IMG/VR virus record: IMGVR_UViG_3300009537_000101
Coordinates: 1 to 31,758 of that record
Direction: 5' to 3' (one strand)
Source of the DNA: a virus
Length of the DNA stretch: 31,758 bases
Below, piece after piece: positions 12,391-19,130 of the stretch. How positions within the stretch are numbered: position 1 is the first letter of the stretch; every line of letters starts with the position of its first letter. The position numbers and the translations under genes were made by a program. A model generated the notes under the pieces. That model did no database searches, was not told the origin of the DNA, and saw only the letters and a program-made list of their open reading frames with translations.

Positions 12391-12924
12391 ATGAGAGAGT
12401 ATAAACGTTTAACAATTCTACCAGAAGTATTTCAGAGAAACTGGATGGCCCGCCTTGAACCTGCTGACCCTAATCCCAACGGTGCATTTCGGCTGGTCGA
12501 GTGTGTACCAATTACCGGGTCAGGCGACCTGAGATTAGTTGTGATGGTCGTTGATGAGGACGGATTCCCAATTCCAAACGTGCAGGTAGCATTTAGCTAT
12601 GACACGGCTCAGCAATTTACTGTGTCAGAAGATTTCACCTGGAGTCCACCGAGCTACCTGGCGGATGTATTTCCAACGAAAGGTTCCGGCGAAATAGAAC
12701 ACATCGCCGGTTCAACGGTTAAAAAGGGGCAGCCGGGCGGCGTCACCGTATTTATTTTAGAGAGAAACTATTCCAGCGATTATGTGACCGGCGCTGGCGT
12801 TTTATCCAACCATACCGGGATGAGAATGACATTTCAACTACAGAGACCCGGTGTAGTAACTATCGTTGATAGGCTACACAATCTCGAACAACGATTGACG
12901 GTTTTGGAAGATGCGCGATCTTAA
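12391..12924 (+). CDS. Structural-type protein: beta domain plus C-terminal coiled coil
   Basis: A 177-residue protein. Residues 1-60 are strand-rich. The central DLRLVVMVVDEDGFPIPNVQVAFSYDTAQQFTVSEDFTWSPP resembles a carboxypeptidase-regulatory or Ig-like sandwich, as found in virion and adhesion proteins. Then comes GMRMTFQLQRPGVVTIVDRLHNLEQRLTVLEDA, a short strand followed by a coiled coil able to trimerise. GAAAGG precedes the ATG. The C-terminal module is repeated in the small gene at 13093. A fibre or baseplate decoration role is plausible but not shown. Confidence 0.6.
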   Translation: MREYKRLTILPEVFQRNWMARLEPADPNPNGAFRLVECVPITGSGDLRLVVMVVDEDGFPIPNVQVAFSYDTAQQFTVSEDFTWSPPSYLADVFPTKGSGEIEHIAGSTVKKGQPGGVTVFILERNYSSDYVTGAGVLSNHTGMRMTFQLQRPGVVTIVDRLHNLEQRLTVLEDARS

Positions 12925-13096
12925 CAGTTGCCGGGGCATAATGCTGGCCTTGTTTTACACTATAATTTTCTGGCTGTTTGTGGCTTTAGTGTATCTGGTT
13001 GGTTGGCCTGTCGTCCTGGCGGGTCTGGTTGCGGGTTTATTAGTTGTCTGGTTCAGCTATTTGTTGACGCTGAGACGTACACGGATTTGGAAATGA
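12911..13096 (+). CDS. Small two-span membrane protein
   Basis: A 61-residue protein (a second possible start is M11 at 12941) with hydrophobic segments at about 12-29 (LALFYTIIFWLFVALVYL) and 31-50 (GWPVVLAGLVAGLLVVWFSYLL), then a basic C-terminus TLRRTRIWK. It overlaps the previous gene by 14 bases and ends in ATGA with the next. It could be a second holin-type protein or an anchor. A longer frame shifted by two bases, starting at 12928, is not credible at its N-terminus. Confidence 0.55.
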   Translation: MRDLNSCRGIMLALFYTIIFWLFVALVYLVGWPVVLAGLVAGLLVVWFSYLLTLRRTRIWK

Positions 13097-13221
13097 TGGT
13101 GATCGCATATTACCTGATCTTGCACCTGACGTTTCAGTGGCAGCGTCCTGGAGTTACATCTTTGCACGAACGTTTGACGGCTATCGAAGAAAGTCTTGGG
13201 AGACCGGAGACGAGAGATTGA
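13093..13221 (+). CDS. 42-residue coiled-coil peptide related to the end of the 12391 gene
   Basis: Starts in an ATGA overlap and reads MMVIAYYLILHLTFQWQRPGV followed by TSLHERLTAIEESLGRPETRD. The segment TFQWQRPGV...RLTAIE matches TFQLQRPGV...RLTVLE at the end of the gene at 12391-12924, so it looks like a duplicated C-terminal trimerisation module, either as its own gene or as the remnant of a larger copy. An N-terminal extension in the same frame (from 12928) is antisense-like noise from the membrane gene. Function unknown. Confidence 0.45.
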   Translation: MMVIAYYLILHLTFQWQRPGVTSLHERLTAIEESLGRPETRD

Positions 13222-13612
13222 CGAATATGGCAATATCGGCCTGTTGATTATTGCGGCAACTGGCGCTTTGTGGGCGACCTTTAAAGTTGTCATTCCCGAG
13301 TTCTTTCGCTGGTGGACAGCCTATAGAGTGGACCAAGAGGAACACCGGCAATTATTGGAACAGTCCGACCATAAATTAACAGGGATGGAGCGACTAAGCG
13401 AAATCAACCGGCTGGCCTACCTGGAGGACCAACTGACGATGATTGCTTCTGAGAGCCAGTCTCAACTGGACCGGTCTAATGAATTTGGCCGTAGCGTCGT
13501 TCAGGCTGAGTTGACCGAGCTACGTTCAATCCTGACCGACGTAAATAGTAAGTTATCATTGCTTATCAGGATAGTTGAAGAGGTTTATGATAGAAGCGCT
13601 GTTAAGGAATAA
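13196..13612 (+). CDS. Membrane-anchored coiled-coil protein
   Basis: A protein of up to 138 residues. After a basic N-terminus comes one hydrophobic segment (GLLIIAATGALWATFKVVIP, about residues 15-34), then a long charged helix with heptad leucines to the end (YRVDQEEHRQLLEQSDHKLTGMERLSEINRLAYLEDQL... LTELRSILTDVNSKLSLLIRIVEEV). The start is TTG at 13196 and overlaps the gene before it; ribosome support is modest. A single span plus a periplasmic or cytoplasmic coiled coil resembles spanin or holin accessory shapes, but no lipobox or signal cleavage site is seen. Confidence 0.6.
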   Translation: MGDRRREIDEYGNIGLLIIAATGALWATFKVVIPEFFRWWTAYRVDQEEHRQLLEQSDHKLTGMERLSEINRLAYLEDQLTMIASESQSQLDRSNEFGRSVVQAELTELRSILTDVNSKLSLLIRIVEEVYDRSAVKE

Positions 13613-13691
13613 AACATTCCTGATTATACTGGCCGAACCTCTGGCCGAACTAATACGAAATGAGATTTACAAAATTGTTCATATTCGTTGA
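13587..13691 (+). CDS. Possible 34-residue peptide
   Basis: The ATG at 13587 follows GAAGAGG at a short distance and overlaps the end of the coiled-coil gene. The frame reads MIEALLRNKTFLIILAEPLAELIRNEIYKIVHIR to TGA at 13689-13691, overlapping the start of the next gene. It is amphipathic rather than fully hydrophobic. It fills an otherwise empty 47-base gap, which supports it slightly. Confidence 0.38.
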   Translation: MIEALLRNKTFLIILAEPLAELIRNEIYKIVHIR

Positions 13692-14025
13692 GCATCCCTG
13701 GATGCTATACTTGATTTCGGCCAACAACATATATCATGCCCTGTTCTGGTCATTTTTGGCCTGTATAATGACGATTAGTCTTTTTAATGGTGAGAACGGG
13801 ATTACGCGCAATCTGGCTATCGTTTTCGCGGTATTTGCCCTGGATAAAGTTGTTGGCCTGATGTTTGTAATAAAGGTGGTAGATAGTGAAATATTGCTGA
13901 TATGGGGTGTGGTCCAGACTACGTTGCTGTCGGTTTTTATGTCTTTGGTTATAATACAGTATATTAAAACGGCTTTCCCTGTTATCAAAAAGAAAATAAA
14001 GGACAGTTATGGCGACTCTCTCTGA
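13660..14025 (+). CDS. Multi-span membrane protein
   Basis: A 121-residue protein with hydrophobic stretches near residues 13-21, 27-43, 52-71 and 78-101, so three or four membrane helices, and a basic C-terminal tail IKKKIKDSYGDSL. Codon use is more A/T-rich than in the terminase and glycan genes. It may be a holin-like or superinfection-type membrane protein; nothing specific is recognised. The ribosome site is weak (no clear SD), so translation may depend on overlap with the small frame at 13587. Confidence 0.55.
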   Translation: MRFTKLFIFVEHPWMLYLISANNIYHALFWSFLACIMTISLFNGENGITRNLAIVFAVFALDKVVGLMFVIKVVDSEILLIWGVVQTTLLSVFMSLVIIQYIKTAFPVIKKKIKDSYGDSL

Positions 14026-14470
14026 CAGATTCAAGCCCGGTTTTCTAAAAGTTCGGGACATCGTTAAGGCGGCTCAGAGCAGGCAACCTTTGGAGGACGC
14101 TCTGGTAAAAAACTTACGAGAGCTAAAAGCACATGCTGACGAGATAATACTTGCCATTCATGAGTCCAATGCGGCCCTGGGTCATTTGCGGGAAATATCG
14201 GTATCTGAATTGGACGCGGCTTTCAATGTCGCTCAAATAGCAACGGTGGCCGTCAATATGGATGAAATTTACCGATTGGACAAGAGCGAGATGGAGAAGC
14301 ACATCCTGTTAGCCAATGAACCTGTATTGGCTTACGGCCTGTCGCTAATGCTGGAAAAAATCAGCACAGAGGAACTAGGGCGACTGTTGGCCCAGGCTTC
14401 ACCCGATGTTCTGGGCAAATTGTATCAGGCGGTGGATGAGGCATGGGAGCAGGGCCAGGATGAGTCATAG
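14009..14470 (+). CDS. Helical hypothetical protein
   Basis: A 153-residue soluble, mostly helical protein: LEDALVKNLRELKAHADEIILAIHESNAALGHLREISVSELDAAFNVAQIATVAVNMDEI, and later YGLSLMLEKISTEELGRLLAQASPDVLGKLYQAVDEAWEQ. AAAGGACAG precedes the ATG. It begins inside the last 17 bases of the membrane gene. The repeated helical pairs suggest a bundle. No family recognised, though its place among virion and membrane genes hints at a structural or lysis-related part. Confidence 0.6.
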   Translation: MATLSDRFKPGFLKVRDIVKAAQSRQPLEDALVKNLRELKAHADEIILAIHESNAALGHLREISVSELDAAFNVAQIATVAVNMDEIYRLDKSEMEKHILLANEPVLAYGLSLMLEKISTEELGRLLAQASPDVLGKLYQAVDEAWEQGQDES

Positions 14471-14555
14471 CAATATTTTTATTATTGTTTCGCTGATGGT
14501 GTTAATCATGAGCATTTGTACGTTTATTATTTTTGTAATCGCCTTTTTGATTTAA
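14460..14555 (+). CDS. 31-residue single-span membrane peptide
   Basis: Starts 11 bases inside the previous gene's end and reads MSHSNIFIIVSLMVLIMSICTFIIFVIAFLI, almost wholly hydrophobic. CCAGGA is directly before the ATG, which favours coupled translation. It is the third membrane-type mini-protein between TerL and the fibre genes. Function unknown. Confidence 0.5.
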   Translation: MSHSNIFIIVSLMVLIMSICTFIIFVIAFLI

Positions 14556-14597
14556 GGAAATTTCTATCGTTATTAGTGCTGTTATAAGGATTAGATT

Positions 14598-15074
14598 ATG
14601 GCCGGTGGTCCGATAAATCCAAACAATGCGTATCCTGTTCACTCAACCTGTTTTCCAGACCTAACGCCTACTCATCGAGAGCGAGTGTTAGCCGTTTCAG
14701 GAACGATAGACGGAACGGCTGATGTAGATTGGGAATTGACATTTGACATTCCCAATGTGCTGCCGAGTGGAACACCCACATTCAAACTCAGAAGTCAGGC
14801 AAATTCAACGTCGCAAGTTGTACGGGTCGAGATTAGTTGGGTAGCCGTTGCCCGGACTACGGCTTACGGCACGACCAAAACATCTGAGGGTGAGCAAAAC
14901 ATCACTTTGTCTGGCACAGCTAATACACCGGTTGAAACATCTATCACATTGGATGCAACAACTGTTCCGGCCGCAGGGCAGCGATTGGAAGTAAACATAC
15001 GTTTTCACGGAACAGATGCAGCCTGGACAGCAAACGTTAAATCGCTCTATAAATTGTCTTTAGGTTATGTGTAA
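14598..15074 (+). CDS. Beta-sandwich structural-type protein
   Basis: A 158-residue protein with alternating polar/hydrophobic strands and few charged helices: TIDGTADVDWELTFDIPNVLPSGTPTFKLRSQANSTSQVVRVEISWVAVA, then NITLSGTANTPVETSITLDATTVPAAGQRLEVNIRFHG. This is the composition of a jelly-roll or Ig-like virion domain, similar to phage proteins that cap or decorate fibres. AAGGA lies about eight bases upstream. It is first in the fibre gene block. No exact family recognised. Confidence 0.6.
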   Translation: MAGGPINPNNAYPVHSTCFPDLTPTHRERVLAVSGTIDGTADVDWELTFDIPNVLPSGTPTFKLRSQANSTSQVVRVEISWVAVARTTAYGTTKTSEGEQNITLSGTANTPVETSITLDATTVPAAGQRLEVNIRFHGTDAAWTANVKSLYKLSLGYV

Positions 15075-15086
15075 GGGAGTTATCAA

Positions 15087-15383
15087 ATGGCACTGACCAC
15101 AGAACAAAAACAAAAGGCGGCCACCGCTTTAGCGCAGATTATTTTCAACGATGGGGAGATTACCGCTCACTCGGATGGTGATGTTTGTATCAACGTTATC
15201 CAGAGCATCGAGACAGCGATGACAACAGTTATCTCAACTATTCCCGGCGGCTGGCAATCCAAAACTATTTTGCAGGCTATTGTTGATAATATGCCCGAAC
15301 CTTTTCAGACGGCTTCGACGGCCCAGCAGAAGGCAGATGCTTTTAAGATTTGGGCTGACCTGAAAGCGGGTCGAATTATATAA
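15087..15383 (+). CDS. Small hypothetical protein in fibre block
   Basis: A 98-residue protein, helical at both ends (TTEQKQKAATALAQIIFNDGEITAHSDGDVCINVIQSIETAMTTVI and TAQQKADAFKIWADLKAGRII). GGGAG precedes the ATG. The next gene starts directly at its stop codon with no gap, so the two are likely produced together. It could be a chaperone or a structural adaptor for the adjacent lectin-like protein; nothing in the sequence decides. Confidence 0.6.
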   Translation: MALTTEQKQKAATALAQIIFNDGEITAHSDGDVCINVIQSIETAMTTVISTIPGGWQSKTILQAIVDNMPEPFQTASTAQQKADAFKIWADLKAGRII

Positions 15384-16163
15384 ATGGGCCGCTTGTTTGT
15401 ACCTGCATCCAGTCAGTATCTTAATATAAACAGCGCGGTGATTACCAGCGGCTATCCCTGGACATTATCAGCTTGGTTTAATTCGGATGATGCTACACTG
15501 GCGCAGGTTATCTTGATGATTCTGTACGACCCGATTGCCACAGGGTTCTATCATCGTATATGGATGCACCTTGCGGGAAATGTGGCAGGCGACCCTCTCA
15601 GGGGAGGCGTTTCGCAAGCGGGTAGTCATTATGAGGTCACTACTACTACCGGCTGGACTGCCGGTGTGTGGAATCACGCCTGTTTTGTTGGCGCATCAGC
15701 TACCAGTCGCAGCATTTTTCTGAATGGCGGCGGCAAGGCAACGACTACGGTCAGCGCCACCCCCGGCACGATGGGTATAACTCATATTAGTGCGGATTGG
15801 AATTTAGGCAATAAATTTTCAGGGATGCTTGGCGAAATTGCAGTCTGGAGCGTTGCTCTGACTGATGAGGAAGTATCAGCATTAGCCGCCAAGGTTCCGG
15901 CGTCTGAAATCCGACCCGACAGCATTAAAGCCTATTGGCCTTTGTACGGTATACATTCGCCGGAAGTGGACCAAAAGGCCAACGTCTATCCAATGACTCT
16001 TAATGGTTCGCCTACTCGGAGTGACCACGCGCCGGTTATTTGGAGACCGGATTGGTTAACAAGTTTAGAAACACTAGAACCTGCGGGGGTGGGCATAGTC
16101 GGTCCATTGTTAGGCGGACGATTGGTAAAACGAGGCGTGTTGCAAGGCAGGCTAGTTAGATGA
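15384..16163 (+). CDS. LamG/concanavalin-A-like lectin-domain structural protein
   Basis: A 259-residue protein. Residues 1-195 follow the LamG/laminin-G-like jelly roll: SQYLNINSAVITSGYPWTLSAWFNSDD, W...... GVWNHACFVGASATSRSIFLNGG, and GMLGEIAVWSVALTDEEVSALA, the hallmark ending of these lectin domains. The remaining 60 residues (LEPAGVGIVGPLLGGRLVKRGVLQGRLVR) are Gly/Leu/Arg-rich. Phages use this fold in tail tip and fibre proteins to bind host glycans. It is followed, with an ATGA overlap, by the large fibre gene, so it likely contributes to host attachment. Confidence 0.8.
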   Translation: MGRLFVPASSQYLNINSAVITSGYPWTLSAWFNSDDATLAQVILMILYDPIATGFYHRIWMHLAGNVAGDPLRGGVSQAGSHYEVTTTTGWTAGVWNHACFVGASATSRSIFLNGGGKATTTVSATPGTMGITHISADWNLGNKFSGMLGEIAVWSVALTDEEVSALAAKVPASEIRPDSIKAYWPLYGIHSPEVDQKANVYPMTLNGSPTRSDHAPVIWRPDWLTSLETLEPAGVGIVGPLLGGRLVKRGVLQGRLVR

Positions 16164-18646
16164 CAATAAATCTGGGAATGGTCAGGCCAGGCTCGACAAT
16201 CTACATACCATTTGATACCTTTGCCGGTTCAACGGGCGCAAGTATTACCATGTCCGATTTAGCCGTTGGTGATATTAAGATCTACAAAAATGGCAGCGTG
16301 ACCGAAAGAGCATCTACGACTGGTTTTACCCTGTTAGATACGGATGGCATTGATTTTGACAGCTTGACAGGTATTCACGGTGTTTCGATTGACCTATCGA
16401 GCGATGCGACCAGCGGATTTTATACAGCCGGTGGCCGGTATTTTGTAGCCATTTCAACAATTACCGTTGACAGCCAGACTGTTTCATTTGTGGCGGCTAC
16501 ATTCCAGATTGGCTATCCTGATGCTTTAATCAATACGACAATAGCAACTCTCAGCACGCAGACCTCATTTACCCTGACAGCAGGCCCGGCAGAGGCCAGC
16601 GCCCTGATTGGTTGTCCGGTTGTCATCCACGATATTGCCAGTGCTGTACAGTTGGCCTATGGCATTATCACAGCGTACGCGGTGACAACCAAGACTGTGA
16701 CATTGCTGACTGCGCCGACTTTCACAGTCGCAGCAGGCGACAACATTTCGGTATTTATGCCAGCCAATAGCCGTTGGATTGGCGCAGCGTTGCCTGCTAA
16801 TGCCACAATTGGCACAGTATCCACATTAACCGGACATACGCCGCAGGCCGGCGATAGTTTTACCCGCATCGGGCCAACCGGAAGCGGGCTGACCTCGTTG
16901 GCCCAAGCTGCGGTTGCGACCGAAGCCCGGTTAGCCGAGTTGGACGCGGCCAATTTGCCTACCGATGTGGCAGCCGTCAAGACTGACACAGCAGCTATCC
17001 TGACCGACACCGGCACGACGCTTGACAATCACCTGACTGACATTAAAGGGACGGGGTTCGTTGCGGATACTCACAGTCTGACCAATATTGAAGGCTACGC
17101 CGACCTGATTGACGACGCCACAAGCGGTCTGGCTAAAATCGCAACGGATGTGGCGGCGACCCTGGTTGACACAAATAGCCTAAATGACACCAAGATTCCA
17201 GACACGATTAGCCTGGCCAATATCAAGACTCAGGCCGATACCGCCTTGACTGACTATGACCCACCTACCAGGGCTGAATTAACAACTGACACTAACAGTG
17301 TTCTGGCTATTTTACAAGGCTTGGTCCTGGTCAATGGCACGATTGGTTCAACCGGCAATGATACAACCCATCTACATCTTGACGGCCTGACATACGGCGA
17401 TGACGAGATTAACGACCATTTACTTGTTATTTACGACAACAGCAATTCCGAGTATCACGCTCGTTGGATTAGTGACTGGGCCGATACCGGGGATTTGGCG
17501 ACGGTGGCGACGCTGCCCTTTACCCCCGAGGACGCAGTGGATACCTACTGGCTGCTTCCGGTCAGGCAAGATGTGTCAGGCGGCAGTGGCCTGGACGCAG
17601 CAGGCGTCAGGGCTGCCGTTGGCCTGGCTGCGGCCAACCTCGATACACAGCTCGGAACGATAGATGCCAACGTTGATTTAGCTCTGGCCGACACCAATGA
17701 ACTGCAAACGGATTGGGCTGATGCAGGACGACTGGACACTATCCTTGACAACAGAGCCAGTCAAGCCACAGCAGACGCTATCGAAACCGATACTCAGAAT
17801 ATTCAGACACGGTTGCCAGCCGCTCTTGTAGGCGGGGCAATGGATAGCGACGTATCCAATATGCAGGCCGGAACGATTACAGCGGCGGCGATTGCGACTG
17901 ACGCCGTAGACGCTGACGCTCTGGCTGCCGATGCCGTAACCGAGATACAATCCGGCCTGGCAACGGTCGCCAATCAGACAGCTATCGAAGGCAAAATAGA
18001 TGTGGTAGACGCCAATGTTGATACTTTACTTACTCGCATTACTGCTACTTTGTTCAGCGGCATTACTTCTATTGCTGGCTGGCTAAGGTTGCTGGCCCGC
18101 AAAGATGCTGCTGCTACAACGGACTGGGCCACTGAATTGACCGAGATAAATGTTGATGGCGGAAGCGGCGCAGGCGGCTTTGTGGCTACAACGGACAGCC
18201 AGGAAGGAATTAGGGACAATACGGCCTGGAATACGGCCACCGGCTTCTCGACTCATACGGCGGCCAACGTCAGAACCGAGATGGATGCTAATAGCACACA
18301 GTTGGCGGCTATCGTGGCCGATACCAACGAGTTGCAAACGGATTGGGTCAACGGTGGACGACTTGACCTGCTTATTGATGCAATCCTGGCCGACACCGGC
18401 ACGGACGGCGTAGCTGTTTCCACAACCGTCCAGCAAGCCATTGCCGACGAAATACTCAAGCGGGGCATATCCAACGTAGAGGATACGGCGGACGCGACCA
18501 GCATAGCCGCCTTAGTCCTGGCCGCGTTCGAGTCGGCCATCAGCGGCATGACATGGACAATCTACAAGACTGACCACTCAACCACATTTGCTACCAAAAC
18601 AGTTACGACCGACGCAACTGCTGACCCCATTGTGGAGGTTGACTGA
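16160..18646 (+). CDS. Large tail-fibre-like protein with repeated helical segments
   Basis: An 828-residue, low-charge protein with Thr/Ala/Asp-rich composition, a common profile of phage fibre proteins. Residues 1-220 form a strand-rich head (VRPGSTIYIPFDTFAGSTGASITMSDL...). From about 250 on there are degenerate coiled-coil/loop repeats such as AAVKTDTAAILTDTGTTLDN, IDANVDLALADTNELQTDW and VDANVDTLLTRI. A strand-rich insert near 385-475 contains HLHLDGLTYGDDEIND. The C-terminus is a short strand domain. The likely role is a trimeric fibre that binds the host. It overlaps both neighbours by a few bases. Confidence 0.8.
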   Translation: MTINLGMVRPGSTIYIPFDTFAGSTGASITMSDLAVGDIKIYKNGSVTERASTTGFTLLDTDGIDFDSLTGIHGVSIDLSSDATSGFYTAGGRYFVAISTITVDSQTVSFVAATFQIGYPDALINTTIATLSTQTSFTLTAGPAEASALIGCPVVIHDIASAVQLAYGIITAYAVTTKTVTLLTAPTFTVAAGDNISVFMPANSRWIGAALPANATIGTVSTLTGHTPQAGDSFTRIGPTGSGLTSLAQAAVATEARLAELDAANLPTDVAAVKTDTAAILTDTGTTLDNHLTDIKGTGFVADTHSLTNIEGYADLIDDATSGLAKIATDVAATLVDTNSLNDTKIPDTISLANIKTQADTALTDYDPPTRAELTTDTNSVLAILQGLVLVNGTIGSTGNDTTHLHLDGLTYGDDEINDHLLVIYDNSNSEYHARWISDWADTGDLATVATLPFTPEDAVDTYWLLPVRQDVSGGSGLDAAGVRAAVGLAAANLDTQLGTIDANVDLALADTNELQTDWADAGRLDTILDNRASQATADAIETDTQNIQTRLPAALVGGAMDSDVSNMQAGTITAAAIATDAVDADALAADAVTEIQSGLATVANQTAIEGKIDVVDANVDTLLTRITATLFSGITSIAGWLRLLARKDAAATTDWATELTEINVDGGSGAGGFVATTDSQEGIRDNTAWNTATGFSTHTAANVRTEMDANSTQLAAIVADTNELQTDWVNGGRLDLLIDAILADTGTDGVAVSTTVQQAIADEILKRGISNVEDTADATSIAALVLAAFESAISGMTWTIYKTDHSTTFATKTVTTDATADPIVEVD
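17655..18420 (+). repeat. Degenerate internal repeats in the tail-fibre gene
   Basis: The peptide ADTNELQTDW followed by a Gly/Arg-Leu-Asp segment occurs twice, near 17688-17760 and 18318-18390, and (I/V)DANVD occurs near 17662 and 18009. A DTG...DTGT motif recurs as well. The repeats are diverged in DNA, so they are old duplications within the fibre shaft. Confidence 0.6.
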
Positions 18647-18819
18647 TGCGCGACATTGTGCGATGGGTTCTTCACTGGTTGTCGGCTTTACCAGAGGTAA
18701 CATCTCACTTTCTGGAGGCAACGGTCTATAGTGGCAATATATCGGGAAAGGTCGAGAGCGGGAATACAACCGGCGAGGTATCCAGTGGCAATACCACCGG
18801 AAAGGTCAGAGGAGTCTAA
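18646..18819 (+). CDS. 57-residue protein with three nine-residue repeats
   Basis: The ATG overlaps the fibre stop (TGATG) and the stop overlaps the next start (TAATG), so it is fully embedded in the operon. Residues 1-27 are a helical, partly hydrophobic lead (RDIVRWVLHWLSALPEVTSHFLEATV). Residues 29-55 are three repeats of SGN-x-x-G-x-V-x: SGNISGKVE, SGNTTGEVS, SGNTTGKVR, each 27 bases long (18730-18810). Short Gly/Val repeats of this sort can make beta-solenoid turns. It may be a small fibre-tip or baseplate component. No family recognised. Confidence 0.55.
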   Translation: MRDIVRWVLHWLSALPEVTSHFLEATVYSGNISGKVESGNTTGEVSSGNTTGKVRGV

Positions 18820-19130
18820 TGTCTCTACCCAGAGCAATCAAGGGGGCGCGAAATACGGGCTTGACCATAACCTGGCAACATCCTGATGGAACAGCCCACA
18901 ATTTGACCGGCGCAACTCTGACCGGCGTGATTAAAAACGATGCCGGAACGTCCAGGGCCATTGACGGCACGTTGGCCCTATCCGACGCGGCTAACGGCGT
19001 CTTTACCTGGACTTATGGCGCAATTGATGTGGGAACCGCAGGTACATTCCTGGTCCAGTTCAAGGCTACTATCGGCGGACAGTATGACCTGACCTACTCT
19101 GAGAAGTGGGTGGTCGAGGCAGCCTTATGA
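18819..19130 (+). CDS. BppU-like baseplate/upper fibre domain protein
   Basis: A 103-residue protein. The pattern LTITWQHPDGTAHNLTGATLTGVIKNDAGTSRAIDGTLALSDAANGVFTWTYGAIDVGTAGTFLVQFKATIGGQYDLTYSEKWVV fits the N-terminal BppU/baseplate-upper-protein type fold: paired strands, DG in a turn, G.y.v.f....g......E.w.v. In phages this domain joins receptor-binding proteins to the baseplate. It directly follows the fibre genes and starts in a TAATG overlap with the repeat peptide, consistent with a shared assembly. The family call is by pattern. Confidence 0.65.
   Translation: MSLPRAIKGARNTGLTITWQHPDGTAHNLTGATLTGVIKNDAGTSRAIDGTLALSDAANGVFTWTYGAIDVGTAGTFLVQFKATIGGQYDLTYSEKWVVEAAL

Noticed and set aside
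12928-13221. 97-codon frame covering the two-span membrane gene
   Set aside because: Only its last 42 codons look like protein; the N-terminal part is the membrane gene read in another frame, so I start it at 13093.
16160-18646. Tail-fibre repeats as a diversity-generating retroelement target
   Set aside because: No reverse transcriptase or template repeat is in the window and the repeats are old and diverged at DNA level.
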